The notes beneath the pieces were generated by a model. That model saw only the letters and a list, made by a program, of their open reading frames with translations, was not told where the DNA came from and did not search any database. A DNA stretch of 64,000 nt from Callaeas wilsoni (lineage: Eukaryota > Chordata > Aves > Passeriformes > Callaeidae), in assembly GCA_013398955.1 (NCBI GenBank), contig VWPU01001245.1:84895-148894 (forward strand), read 5' to 3'. Made by a program: the position numbers and the translations under genes. Positions 25,836 through 37,957 of the stretch are shown here, piece by piece (within the stretch, counting starts at the first letter, position 1; every line of letters starts with the position of its first letter).

Positions 25836-26867
25836 AGACTCTCTGTCAGGTTGAAGCCAACAGCTCTCGTGCCTGGAACAGCAACAATTTTCCTTCTTCT
25901 GTTGAAAAAGAGAGGGGGAAGCACTGGGCTCCCCTGGTGGAGGGGTGCTCTGCAGGGCTCAGGGCATGTCAATGAATTTACCTTTCCTCTCGCTCCAGCC
26001 TCCCCAAATCAATAAAGGAAAACAAGTAATGACTTTAAAGACCTCGCTTCAGAGCTTTTTTTTTTTTTGTCCATTGAGACCTCTGGGGAGATTGCTGAGG
26101 GTGGCCCAAACCCAGCAGTCCAAGAGTGTGCTGCAGTTCCACACTGGGCTGCTGGATTTGCTAATCCCCAGCAAAGATCATATTTTTATCATTTTCTGAA
26201 TGCCACAGCTACAAAGCAGAGCCCTGCACAAACTCTTTTGTCCTGTTCTTCAGCGTGTATGGAATCCTCAGGGTGGGAAAGGCCCCTGGTATTTGAGCCC
26301 TGGGCACAGCTCAGTTAACATTTAGAGCATTGGACCATGAAAACAGGACAGCAGCTTGGAGCATCCCTTTGTCACAACCCTGCCGTCCCTTCCCCTTCAC
26401 CACAACTCCCAGCAGCTTTGGAGGAGATTTGGTTTTTCTATCCTAAAAGCAGCACTGATTCAGCCCACTCTTCACTTTCTCTCTGGTGTAACATGAAATG
26501 CCTCATTCCCTCTGTAGGGACACCCCCTAAATAAACAGCTCTGTTCCCCTGCCCAAACTCTGAAGTGACGGAAAGGAGCCCCCTCTAATTTCCTATCAAT
26601 ATCTTGGACTTGGATCAAAGACCTGCCGTGGAGAAAGAGATCTGAAACTTGTAAGTGTGTGAAAAATGCCCTTGTGCTGTAACACAAACCCTTTGGTGCC
26701 TGAGAGTTACCAAATTCCCAGGAACAAACCTGCCTCTGGCTCAAATCCACATACTCCCAGCCTCCCTGCCCTAGGCTTGGCTCCCCCGGGCTGGCCTGTG
26801 TGAGGGGATTTAAGTGATTAATCCTTGATTTGTCTCATTATCACACTTGCCACAGGGAGTTCCTGCC

Positions 26868-26883
26868 ACCCCTAATTAGGGGT
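26868..26883. promoter_or_regulatory. 16-bp perfect palindrome with TAATTA core
   Basis: ACCCCTAATTAGGGGT is perfectly self-complementary. TAATTA is the classic homeodomain core. GATTAATCC, a bicoid-type (Otx/Pitx/Crx) site, lies about 50 bases upstream at 26816-26824. A homeodomain dimer site is possible. Roughly one 16-bp palindrome is expected by chance in a window of this size. Confidence 0.3.
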
Positions 26884-28969
26884 AACGAGTTCAGCCCCAA
26901 AACAGGGTGAGGGTTTGCTCACACCTCACTAAGAACCTTTGCTCAGGGGTTCTCCCCTTCCCTTAGATGAATCCTGAAAGCACAGAACACAAGAAGTTAC
27001 TGAGACAACAACAAAAAACCCCTTTAACTTCTTTCATGGGTTAGGTTTCCATTGGAAAAGTCAACTGACCTACCCCAAGGGATCAGCAGGAACACAAGTC
27101 TGGGATGGAGAAGTAACAGGACTGTTTAACTGGGAGTTCAGCAATTAGCCAAGGTGGAGCTGTGGGGAGCAAATTGTTCTTCTTCCTTCACTGTTCCTGG
27201 TGGACTGTGGATTCCCGTAACATCATTTCTTTTTGCAGAGGAGCAGCAGTGGTTGTAGGAGCCTGTGTTAGAGGAATTCTGCTCCTCTGGAGGCTGAGAA
27301 GACAAAAGAGCCTCGATATGAGACAAAAGCTCAGCTGACAGAAGCCCTTTCGCTCACACAGACCACGGATGACACTTCTGGCATGGAGCAAACAGGGCAG
27401 AAGCAATTGTTCAGCCTGTGAATGACCTTCAAAAAGCACCTTGGACCCTTTGTGCCTCAGTTTCCCTCTCACTGAGAAGTCAGTCCATGCAACAGGCCTT
27501 CAGGGAAAAAGCTCTGCAGTTTTTCAGAGATGTACAGAATTCCCCCGTGCTGTCTCCAGGTCTCATCTGGGTGCCCATGCTCACACTCCAGTCGGTGCAG
27601 GGACACCCTCTGTGATCTGTGGAGTTTAAGATGTGGTTCTCCTGATCATTCTCTTCAAAGGTTTGCACAGGGGTCACCCTGGGCCGTGCAGACACCCCCT
27701 GATCCTACAGAGGAAACCCCCGGAGTTAACCTGACCTGCTGATATCACCATCCAGCTCTGCAGCTCCCAGCAGGAGAGGAGGACCCTGAGCCTGAAAGGG
27801 TGGCATGAAGCAACACCGAGGTGGAGTGAGAGGTGGGGGACAGTGCCTGGTGTGCAGGGAGAGCTGTATTCGCTTCCCTCCTTAGCACAGCAGTGACGCA
27901 GGGACGGGGTGGGGATGACTGACCCCCCTGGAGGTCTCTGACCCCCCCCCGGGTGTCTGCTGCAGGTTGGGAGAGGGGCAGAGAGGAGGAGATGCCTGTG
28001 AGAAGGGGTTGCCATAGCAATGGAGTAAGGGAGCACTCTGGCTGCTCACGGTGGTGGATGGATGCTCTGGAGCATCCTCAGGGCAGCGGAGACTCAGAGG
28101 CCTCAGGAATGGAGTGAGGGAAGGAGAGACCCACCAGGATCCACACTGCAGCTCCCTGGAGCTGGTGGTTCCCTTTCAGGGTGGCTGCACAACAATCATT
28201 CCTTTCTCCATGGCAGAATGAGCTCTGTCAGGAGAGGAGCTGCTGTGCTGTGTGGATTTGGTGGCTTCCTCACGCTGCCAGAGCCCCCCCATCATGCTGC
28301 TCTGCACAAGGGTCCTGCCGAGGTGGAGAGAAAATCCCCGGCCACTCCACCGACTCCGAGGAGAGCTGATTTCCCTGGATTTTATTATTCAGTGTTTACC
28401 CACTGAATCCTTTTCTGCAGCAGCTGAAATCCTCTCCTGCAGAAAACCAACCTGGTCCCAAAGTGACCTTCAGCTTCCCTCCCTTCAAAAGGACAAGGCT
28501 CCAGCACCATGAAGAGCTGTCTGATCCTGAAGCCAGGACACACTCCAGGGCTGGAATTGCTGCTGTCAAGATCAGATGCCCCCTGCTTGCTCGGGATGGT
28601 CGGGACAGGATGGAAAGGGCTCTGCCCGTGCGGGAGGGGTCATGGCAGAGCCCTTAGTGCCACTGGACACGGTGCCCATGGAGACCTTTTGGCCACACTC
28701 CTGTACTGTGAGCGTGTTCCTTTCTCCATGGAAAGATGACAGCACTGATGTGACCAAAATAGGCATCACAAGCATGGATGTGGACATGGCATTCACAGAA
28801 AAATGGGGAAAAGGGAAAAAGAGGAGCTTTCCATTCACATATGAACTGGAGCAAGGCGAGGCTTGGCTCTGGCACATCCTTCTGCCCAAATGGCCTCCAG
28901 AAAGAGCCCTGAACACTGCAAGAGAGGAGGGGAGAGCAGTGGGGGCTGCAGAAAACCCATCAGAGGAGT

Positions 28970-29148
28970 GGAGGGATGCAGGGATGGCTGCCCCTGGATC
29001 CCTGGAATCGTCCAAGGCCGGGTTGGACAGGGCTTGGAGCAATCTGGGATAGTGGAAGGTGTCACTGCCCATGGCAGGGGGCGGAACAAGATGAGCTTTA
29101 TGGCAGGGACCTCCCTTCCAGCCCAAACCATTTCGTGATTCTGTGAGA
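28970..29148 (+). repeat. CR1 LINE fragment, plus orientation
   Basis: It contains 'ggctgcccctggatccctgg', 'gcaatctgggatagtggaag' and ends 'accatttcgtgattctgtga'. Confidence 0.9.
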
Positions 29149-31740
29149 TTAGAGGGGACCAGTTTGCACTCCCTGCCCGAAGGCGCTTCTCCCTGGCTGA
29201 TTTCCAGCATCACTGGTAGAGTCAGAACCTGTTTCAATAAACACATCTGCACCTTCCTGCCCAACTACACCTCACCCCTCCTGCATCCCCCACACTGATT
29301 CCAGCAGGCTCCTGGTGAGGGAGCAGGGCTGAGGTTGCTGTCTGCTTCAGATGGACCCTTGCAGCTCCATTTCCAGACCGGTTAGACTCCCCTCCATCAG
29401 CAGATTTCCAGGCTTTGTGTGGAAATCCTGCATGAAGAAATATTTGGCATTCCAGCAAACCAGTCTTCCAGTCAGCTGGAAGCAGTTGCAAACTAGGGAG
29501 CTGGACAGGATCAATGCTCTCAAGCCATCAGCCCAAACCAGGTAGGATTCTTCTTAGGAGGAAGAGGATTAAGGAGCAGAAGCAAAGGCAAGCTTGCTCT
29601 TGGTGAAGCCACCATGTCCACCCTCGATGTGTTGTGATGAGGTCTGTGGAGCCACAGATTATGGGCAAGGGTTTCTTGTCCACACACTGCCCCAGGCTCC
29701 CGGCACGTTCTGGAGCTAATCTCAGAGGTGGCATGGCTAACCTGTTCCCAGAGATGCCCCCAAAGGACCTGTGGCTTGGCACAGCCAGTTGTTCCCCTAT
29801 TTTCCCTGCTGCCACCCCAAGCACGGCCACGTTTCAGCAACGAGAGGCAGGGACCTGTGTGCCCCTACGCCCAGGGTAATGAAAAGGGCTGGGATTCCTT
29901 GGGCATGAGCCAGGGCAGGCTGAGAAAGGCTCTCTTCCCAGGAGACTAGTTAGGGGAGTTATTTTTTCCCCAAATGCAGCTTGCAAGGGTGTGTTTTCAG
30001 AAAGAAAAAAAAAAACAACAACATTTTTTTTTTTGCTTTGTTGAGCCCCAGTCTGCTCAGCACCGAGCTCAGCCCCTGCAGGGACGACGCCAGGGCCAGC
30101 TCCCACTGGAGACCCCCAGGCTCCAAGTTAACATGATCAGGGGAGCGGGGTCAGCCTCTCAGTGACCCCCTAATCCCCTTTACATGCCCCCTGTCCCATC
30201 CAATTATCTGATCCATGATCGTCCAACCTCCGTCCTCAGACCTGTCTTCTCCCAGTGCTGAGCCGCACTTTGGGATTTAACATCATTTAAGATCAGCTGG
30301 TTGCAAACAGACCCTCCTCTCCCTCCCCCCAGAAGAGCTACGCTGCTCTGAGGCGGATTTTTTTTTTTCCTTTTTCCCTGCAGTATCTCTGCTACATTTT
30401 GCAAACACCTAATGGCTGCAGGGCTGTTGCAAGCCCGGAGCTGGGGAGAAGCCGGATTCCTCCCATTCTGCTGGATTTTTGTGGTGTACAGACCCCCCCC
30501 ATGAAGGATGGGGGGACATTAATGGGCATTTGAAAGCAGAGAAGAGCTGGCATTCAAAAGGCAGCAGCAGCCCCCGTGTGCTGAAATGATGGCTGGCACA
30601 GAGCAGACCCACAGCAGCCAAAACAGGCTCGTTCCCGCTGGAAAGTGGGGAGTTCCTCGGATACAGGGGATGAGCAGACAAAGCCAGAGAATCAGCTGGG
30701 CACAGCTCCTCGCTGGAAGCCAGGAACTTGGTTTTCATCCATTTCCCCCCACCTCGGCAGAGGTCCCCGATGCAGAAAAACTCCGGAGGGTGCGGGATTG
30801 TGGAATAACAGGGGGAGCATCGCAGGAAAACAGGGAGGGGGATCCTTAGCGAGGTGCCTGTGGTGGGAGAGGTGTCAGCCTGCCCGGACCGGAGCGGGTC
30901 CAGGCTGTAGGATGGGGATGGTGCCCTGGTGTGCAACACCCCGGGGCGTTCGGGCTGGGCTTGCACAAACACTCGTGCTGGGAGGAGTGGGCGCTGGCGC
31001 TATTATTTTAACAATTAGCCCCAAGCTGTTATAAAGGGCTCTGAAGAAGTTCGGGCTGGGTTTTATCCCCCCCTCCTTGGTGTAAACGTGAGCTGCGAGG
31101 GCCAGAGCTAAGCAGGTGGAAATCAGCTCTGCTCAGCACACGGTGGTGCCTGCTTCAAAAACCCGAGGCAGCTACGCCCTGCGAGGCCACCACGCTCGTC
31201 CCAGCATGTCTGCACTGCACAACCCCACAGACCTTCCCAGGGCTCCTGCGAACCTCAGCCTGGGGGCAGAGGGAGCAACAGGTGATTGTCCCGAAACCCG
31301 GCCAGCCTCTCCCCTGTGCGGACAAATCCTCCTGCAGGGGACGAGGAGCCCCACGCTGCTCCCAGCTGAGAGCAAAACCCACAAACATCATCGGAGAGGA
31401 GGATTCGGACATTCCCAGTCAATGGGGAGCCACCGTGCCGACCATCTCCAGGGAATATCGGCAAGGCAGGAGATTGCGGCTGGGGGGACGCTTTGCAAAC
31501 CCAGCCCCAACACAGCCGAACCAGCACGCCAGACCCCAGTGCTGAACTGGTGTTCGGTGGGGTCTCCATCACCCCTCTCACTGCTGCTCCCCAGGGACCC
31601 TGTCCCTGCTGCTTCCCCTTCCCCGGGGGCTCAGAGAGCCGGGGGTGCCCTCCAGCGCCGGGCAGCTCTCCGACAGCTCCCGGGCTGGGTGTCCCCAGGG
31701 TGGCTCTGTCCCCCCAAGCCACCACGAGCAACAAACTTAC

Positions 31741-31880
31741 CGGGGCTGGAATCAGAGAGGGGATCGCACGGACATCTTGGCTCCCTCCTTCCACCTCGGG
31801 TGCCCAACTTGGTGTTTGCAGAGCGGTGTCACCAGTGCCTCCAGGAGTCTGTCTCATCCTCCTCCTCTGTGTCTCGCTTC
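31741..31880 (-). other. FAM167A: Candidate untranslated first exon of FAM167A
   Basis: On the minus strand CCCCG is followed by GTAAGTTTG (plus strand 'caaacttaccgggg', junction between 31740 and 31741), a strong donor. The roughly 140 bases before it are GC-rich and end upstream at the T-rich repeat, so transcription could start between about 31800 and 31880. The right edge given is only nominal. There is no RNA evidence. Confidence 0.3.
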
Positions 31881-31902
31881 AGAAATCTGTGTGTGTGGTG
31901 GT

Positions 31903-32018
31903 TGGTTTGTTGTTTTTTGTTTTTTTTTTTTTGGTTTTTTTTGTTTTTTTTTGTTTTTTTTTTTTTGGTTTTTTTTGTTTTTTTTTGTTTTTTTTTTTTT
32001 GGTTTTTTTTTTTTTTTT
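31903..32018. repeat. T-rich minisatellite, 34-bp period
   Basis: It is an almost pure T tract with G's in a fixed pattern. GG doublets are at 31933-31934, 31967-31968 and 32001-32002, each followed by single G's 10 and 20 bases later, so the period is 34. About three copies are visible. It produces spurious phenylalanine-rich frames on the plus strand. Confidence 0.9.
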
Positions 32019-33275
32019 CCCCCAGCGGTTGCGTCAGGGCTGTTGCCTGGAGACAGGCGAGCTATTCCAGTTTGAGCTTTTCAGTGCCGATTTCCTCTCT
32101 CTCTTTCATTCATACCACCAAGCCCCGAACCTACCTCCCACCAAGCAATAACCCTGGAGAGACCTGAAAGGGAGGAGCTGCACAGCCTGGGTCCTAAACA
32201 TCCTCCGGCACCCAGGAGAGGGAGGAGGATCAGCGATGCTTTCGGCGTGGAGAACAGGGATGGAGCGGTCCAGTGGAGGGCAGGTACCCTCAAGGCTTGC
32301 AGGAGATGCCCGGAGAGCTGCTGAGCTCCCAAAAAATCTGTGGCTCTTCCCGACACCAACCAGGCCGGTGTCCTCTTGCTGCTCCTGTTTCACACCGTGG
32401 GTATCAGCTCCCCAAGGGGTTTGGAGTCCTCCGGCACTCGGGCGAGCTTTGGGATAACGTTTTCCAGGTGCCACAGCTTGCCCACGGCCACTGCGCGTGC
32501 CGAGGGGAGTTTTGCAAGGATGCATCAGCATCTCTGGGAAGCCCCACGGTGGTGCCTCGGGGCACCCTGGCTGGTACCATCCATCCCCGGGCATAAACCA
32601 GCTTAGGAACCAACCTGTGCCTGAATTTTGTGCTGCGGAAGCGCCTGTTGCTTCCACAGCTGCCCCACTGGGGCTGGAAACCATTTTAGCCGCTTCCGAG
32701 GAGGAGCTGAGGGAGGCAGTGCCCCGGCTGCGGGCCGAGTGGGGTCCAGAATCAAAGGCAGGGGACAGAGGGGGTTTCCTTCCTTCACCAGAAGTTGGAG
32801 GTTAACCCCTCAAAGCCTGGGGACCGCTGTCCAGAGCATCCCACACATCTCCCATCTGGTGGCTCAGAGCCACCGCCCGCGTTTGCAGACCCGGTGCTGC
32901 GAAGGGTTAAGCATTGGCCAGCGACCCCCAACCATCCAGGCCCCTTCCCGCATTCCCACATTCAGCTTTTGTGAGAGAAACCCCTTCGCAGCTTTTTTTT
33001 CTCTCTTTTTCACTCTTCCCTTCTCCTGCCTAAACCATCCCTCCTCCCCGCCGCGGGCAACAGGGAGAGATTTACAGCCCCTTCCTGAGCTCCAGCATGG
33101 AAGAGCTGGGATTTCCCACCTCCCTTCAAATGCCAGGTGTACCCCAGGCCCCCAGAGTAATTTAGAGGCTGTGCCTGTACAAGGTTTGGAAGTTTGGAGT
33201 GCAGGGAAGGGGATGCTCTGGATGCAGCAATGCAGATTCAGAGTAAAGAGCATAATTTTCACATTTCTGATGAAA

Positions 33276-33283
33276 ATGCAAAT
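33276..33283 (+). promoter_or_regulatory. Octamer motif ATGCAAAT
   Basis: This is a perfect OCT1/OCT2 octamer between the two divergent genes. Octamers drive many B-cell promoters and BLK is a B-cell kinase, but a single 8-mer is weak evidence. Confidence 0.25.
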
Positions 33284-33524
33284 TTTTTTAAAAATTTTTC
33301 TTTTAAATTTTTTTTTTGCTTTGCCAGCACCCGTTTTTTGTCAGATTTCAAATCTGCATATGCAAACTCAGGCTGGTGATCAGCTCTTGATGTGCTGCAG
33401 GGAGGTACCTGAAGGCTGATGATGATGGAGAGGCACCGAGGGAGACTGAAGAGCTGTTGCCGGCGTGTTAAAACTGTCTGACAGAGACCTGCAGCTGCAT
33501 GGGAGCTCTTAGCAAGGAATGCCA

Positions 33525-33870
33525 GAATTCCAGGGATGGGTCAGATTGGAAGGGATCACAGTGGGTCAACTGGTCCAGCCTCCCTGCTCCAGCAGGGCCA
33601 TCCCAGAGCACAGGACATGGGATTGTGTCCAGATAATTCTGGAATATCTCCAGTGAGGGAGACTCCATGCCCTCAATCTGTATGCTCGGTCACTGCACAG
33701 GAAAGTTCTTCCTCATGTCCAAGTGGAACTTCCTGGGCATCAGTTCCTGCCCATTCCCGTTATCCTATTGCTGGGTCCCATAGAGCAGAGCTTGGTCCAT
33801 CAAGCACATGGAGGTTCAACATTTCCTGCAACATCTCGTCCAAACCAAAACTGGGTCTGTGCCCATGAAC
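33525..33870 (-). repeat. CR1 fragment of a diverged subfamily, minus orientation
   Basis: It contains 'ggtcagattggaagggatca', 'gactccatgccctcaatctg' and 'cttcctcatgtccaagtgga'. This subfamily, with the 'ccatcccagagcacaggaca' stretch, occurs only once in the window. Confidence 0.8.
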
Positions 33871-33895
33871 CAAACAGCACCAGGGAACAGGCAGG

Positions 33896-33924
33896 CACAG
33901 GGAGAAACACAGGGAGAAACACAG
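33896..33924. repeat. 12-bp tandem repeat, about 2.4 copies
   Basis: The unit is CACAGGGAGAAA. It is repeated twice and followed by a partial third copy. Confidence 0.85.
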
Positions 33925-34716
33925 TCCCTGGCCTGGTTTTGATGTGGGATGAGCAATCCCAGGACATGGCTCAGGAATGACCCAAGACTGGGGCCCCTTC
34001 CTGACAAACAAGACAGATTCTGCCACCCAGATTTGACAGCCAGGAGCGCTGAATCACAGGGACATGGCCAGACAGGGTCAGCTGGCCTCAGGGCCAGAGC
34101 CCAGGTCTAGCAGGGTGAGTTTACCAGCAGAGGTGTTGCTCCCAAGGCTGGGTGTCTGTCTGTCTCCTTGCAGGAACAGACCACACACTGTCACCCGCTC
34201 CCTCTTCTGTAAATGTTTATTTTTAATTCAGTTGAGTAATGGATTTCAAATGAGCTGCCATAAGATAGCAGTGAAAGGCTGCAGCCACATCCCTCTGAAG
34301 CCAGTCCATGGGGTTTGAATGTTTTTTGGCCTGGATTTATCTTGGATAAGTTGTCTTCATCCAAAAAAAGCTGGTGGGGAACTGATGAAGAACAGTGGTG
34401 CTCCCACTGGTGATGCTCTAGCACCAACCATCTGCAGGGGACACCTGAGATTATGTGGGATGAGCTGAAATAACCCTGTGCAACACCAGCACTGTCCACA
34501 CCTATGGCTCAGTGGTTTTTCTTTTCCTCAGACACAAGGAATCGTTTCTGTTGCCCACAGAGCTCCAGAGACTGCCAGCTCCCACAGCATCCCTGAGCCC
34601 AGCACCTTTTCCAGAGGAGTGCTGAATTCTTGGGAACACATGGATCCAAACCTGAGCTCTTGCTGGGAGGTGGTTTTGCAAAGCCCAAGCTGGGAATTGC
34701 TTGTTGTAGTGGTAAC

Positions 34717-34900
34717 TCATAGAATTGTGCAATGGTTTGGCTTGGAAGGGACCTTAAAGATCATCTCATTCCACCCGCTGCTGTGGGCAGGGACACCTTC
34801 AACTGCCCCAGGTTGACCCAAGCCCTGTCCAACCTGGCCTTGGACGCTTCCAGAGAGGGCGCAGCCAGACTTGCTTGAGAACCCTTGTGCTGATCTGAAC
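34717..34900 (-). repeat. CR1 LINE fragment, minus orientation
   Basis: It contains 'catagaattgtgcaatggtt', 'ggaagggaccttaaagatca' and 'ccttggacgcttccagagag'. It is moderately diverged. Confidence 0.87.
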
Positions 34901-35277
34901 ACCATGAGTGCTGTAAGGTGCTTTATAGCCCCCCTAAATCTTGCCTGGACCTTCTGAGCTGCCTCTTACCACCCAAAATGGGCAGAAATGACCATTCCTT
35001 TATCACAAGAGCAGCAGCTCAGGTCAGTTTGGATTTGAACTTTCTGCTTCTTGCCTGTTCTGCTGGATTTGGGTGATTTCTCCTTGCAGATATCCTGCTA
35101 ACAAAGTGTGCAGGAGCTGGAACTCCTGGCAGGGTTGTGTGGCCATTCTGTGGGACCAGTGCTGGAATCTTGCAGGAGCATAAATGGTTTCTTCTCAGCT
35201 GGTCTCCACATAAATGCTTTTCCCCTAAAGCAAAGTCCCTGTAAAAAAAAATTCCTGGAGTACCTGAAGGGAACTTA

Positions 35278-35575
35278 CAGGAAAGTTGGGGCAAGAACGC
35301 GGAGTGACAGGACAAAGGAGAAAGGGTTCAAAGTGAAAGAGAGTATCTTTAGGTGAGATATTAGGAAGAAATTCCTCCTTGTGAGGGTGGCGAGGCCCTG
35401 GCACAGATTGCCCAGAGAAGCTGGGGCTGCCCCATCCCTGAAAGTGTCCAAGGCCAGGTTGGATGAGGCTTGGAGCAACCTGGGATAGTGGAAGGTGTCC
35501 CTGGAACAGGATGGAACAGGATGGTCTTTAAGGTCCCTTCCAGCCCAAACCATTCTGTGATCCTACGGTTCCCTG
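35278..35575 (+). repeat. CR1 LINE fragment, plus orientation
   Basis: It contains 'gagatattaggaagaaattc', 'gaggccctggcacagattgc', 'caacctgggatagtggaagg' and ends 'accattctgtgatcctac'. Confidence 0.92.
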
Positions 35576-35883
35576 GGGCTCAGGCTTCCAAGGATGGGAA
35601 GAGGAGGCTGTGGTGTTCCCAACCATCATTATCCCGTCCTAGCCAGGTTCAGCCTCCATGCCCTCTACAGGGACTTGTACAGGAAAGTCCTCTGGCATGG
35701 CTGGAGGATCACCTGGGAGCAAATCAACCTGGAAATGTGGCAGAGGCACCTCCAGAGGGCAGCAGGTCTCCAGGTGATGCTGTCCCCTGGTGTCCCCAAG
35801 GGCTGCAGAGGTCACTTGTGGTCACCTGGCTGCTCATCTCCATGGATCACTGAGGAACCTGGCACTGGCCTGTTTCGGCCGTT

Positions 35884-35970
35884 GAATTGTTTGGGTTGGA
35901 AGGGACCTTAAAGATCATCTCATTCCAGTCCCTTGCCATGGGCAGGGACACCTTCCACTAGACCAGGTTC
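35884..35970 (-). repeat. Short CR1 3'-end fragment, minus orientation
   Basis: It runs from 'gaattgtttgggttggaagg' to 'ccttccactagaccaggttc'. Confidence 0.87.
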
Positions 35971-37507
35971 CTTCCTCGGGGTATCTACTTTATTTTCTCT
36001 ATGGGTTTCTCCTAGGTGAGTCAAACATCAAAGACAAAACAAAGGACAATTGTGCCTGAAATCTTACCAAAGTCATGGTGGGAATTTTCAGCCCATTTGT
36101 TTTTTCAAAAGGTAAAAGTAGATGCATTTGGTGATTCCACAACTAACTTTGTAAGTGTGTATATCGAGTTACTGAATTATTCTTCATTCAACTCAAAAAA
36201 AATTCCCAAGACCTGAAGAATTAGAAATCATTTCCAAATAAAATCAAGACCCTTTCCAAAGATTTTGACTGATTCGTAATGTCTTTCCTTTGATAAACCT
36301 ACTAACCCAATTTATTGCAGCAATCCATAAAAGTAAAAAGCATTTAAAATCTCAGGACTGATATATATTTTTTCCGCCTCTCTTCTTTGCTGCAAAAAAA
36401 AGGGATTCCAGTTCCACTTTCACTCAAAATATTTGTTGTAAGTTAATTCCAGAAGGGCTAGCGAATAAAAATTCCCCCTCCAGTCTTACCTGGCTACCCA
36501 GTAAGGCTTCATCACCGAAACCCCCAGGACTGGAGGGGTCTTGGGTGACCATCATCTCCTCAAAGATCAGTTTAAAAACGCTGTGAAGGCCCTGAACTTA
36601 TTTCCTTGGCTTTGTGGTGAAGGGAAAGGTAAGGAAAGCCCATCTCAGACCCCTGCTTAAAGCTGGAGTGAGTGAAGGGTGGAGTCCAAGCTACAGCTTC
36701 CCTCCCTTGTCCCCCCAGAGTCAGTTCCTGCTCACTCCTGCAGCGAGAGCTGGGTGAAATTCCCTGGATTTGTAGGTGGTTACCAGGAAACACAGTTCTA
36801 CTTCAGCAATTGGTGACTTGACAAACAGAATCTGGACAATCTCCTCAACCCAGGGCAGTAAAATGAAAGACCAATAATTGGATTTTTATCTTTTTTTTCT
36901 TTCACCCCAGCTGCTGGAATTTTTTCTTATTTCTAAATCAAACTGACTCTTTTGGGGACATTAAAATGCAAACAGCATCTGAAATGTGTTTGCTTGTTAG
37001 ATTCCTCTGCTTTGCTGTTTGTTCAGCCTCATGAATGAGCCATAAAATCAAATGTTTGCAACACTTCTGATGTCCACTATTCCAGAGAGATCCATACTTT
37101 GGAATTTGCCTCCATACAACTTCCCCTGCAGAAATCCATGGGAAGGAGGGTGTTATCTCAGCCAGTGGTGATCCTTGAAAGTGCAGGACTTAGACTGAAG
37201 ATTCAGCCTTCTCTTACATAAGGTTTTCATCCCTCATCTCAAAAAAGAGCTGATAAACATCCCGTCACTCAGCCAGTCTCAGGCAGGATCCCTGTTGTCC
37301 TGTTTGATGAAGCTCTGGCTGGTTTTCCCTTCTCCTTGTCTCAACGTGCAGTGGCTTTATCCAGGATCCAGCAGGATCAGGAGGTGACACTCATCAGCTT
37401 CCTGGCCTTCAGATGAGTTGGTGGGTCTGGAAGCCTGTGGATGAGGGTGGAAATGAGAACGATGGAGCTTCAGAGCATTGCATGGTAAAAATAGGAAGGA
37501 CCTGGAG

Positions 37508-37957
37508 CTTCTGGAATGATTCCAGAGGAGGCCATTGAGATGCTCCAAGGGCTGGAGTCCTTCTGCTCGGGAGCCAGGCTGGGAGAGCTGGAGGTGTTCA
37601 CCTGGAGAAGGATCCAGGGAGACCTCAGAGCCCCTTCCAGGGCCTAAAGGGGCTCCAGGAGAGCTGGAGAGGGACTTGGGACAAGGGATGGAGGGACAGG
37701 ACACAGGGAATGGATTCCCACTGCCAGAGGGCAGGGTTAGATAGGATATGGAGAAGGAATTGTTTCCTGTGAGGGTGGGGAGGCCCTGGCACAGGTTGCC
37801 CACAGAAGCTGCCCCCGGATCCCTGAAAGTGTCCAGGGCCAGGTTGGAAGGGGCTTGGAGCACCCTGGGATAGCGGGAAGTGTCCCTGCCCACGGCAGGG
37901 GATGGAACAAGATGAGCTTTATTTTCCCTTCCAACCGAAACCACTCTGTGATTCTCC
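37508..37957 (+). repeat. Long CR1 LINE fragment, plus orientation
   Basis: It runs from 'gagatgctccaagggctgga' through 'ccactgccagagggcagggt', 'gaggccctggcacaggttgc' and 'gggatagcgggaagtgtccc' to 'accactctgtgattct'. It ends about 750 bases before the candidate BLK promoter. Confidence 0.92.

Larger units (their letters stand above)
24146..31740 (-). other. FAM167A: Probable 5' intron of FAM167A
   Basis: If the acceptor at 24146 and the candidate donor at 31740 are both right, this 7.6 kb is one intron. It contains CR1 copies at 24660-24915 and 28970-29148, a 16-bp palindrome at 26868-26883 and an AT-rich motif cluster near 25790. I see no coding exon. The long frame on the minus strand at 28572-29264 is partly CR1. 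Confidence 0.45.
30700..32900. promoter_or_regulatory. FAM167A: GC- and CpG-rich block, candidate FAM167A promoter region
   Basis: CpGs are frequent in several sub-stretches (about 30760-31000, 31140-31480, 31610-31860 and 32230-32900), in contrast to the CpG-poor introns on either side. The block lies upstream of the FAM167A coding exons on the gene's own strand and contains a good minus-strand donor at 31740-31736. A CpG-rich promoter here is inferred, not shown. The T-rich minisatellite at about 31900-32018 interrupts it. Confidence 0.4.

Noticed and set aside
28572..29264. 230-codon minus-strand open frame
   Set aside because: About a quarter of it is the antisense of a CR1 fragment (28970-29148) and the remainder resembles no protein I know.
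31116..32075. 319-codon plus-strand open frame with a phenylalanine-rich end
   Set aside because: The tail is translation of the T-rich minisatellite and the rest is GC-rich DNA with few stops. There are overlapping open frames on both strands and no domain.
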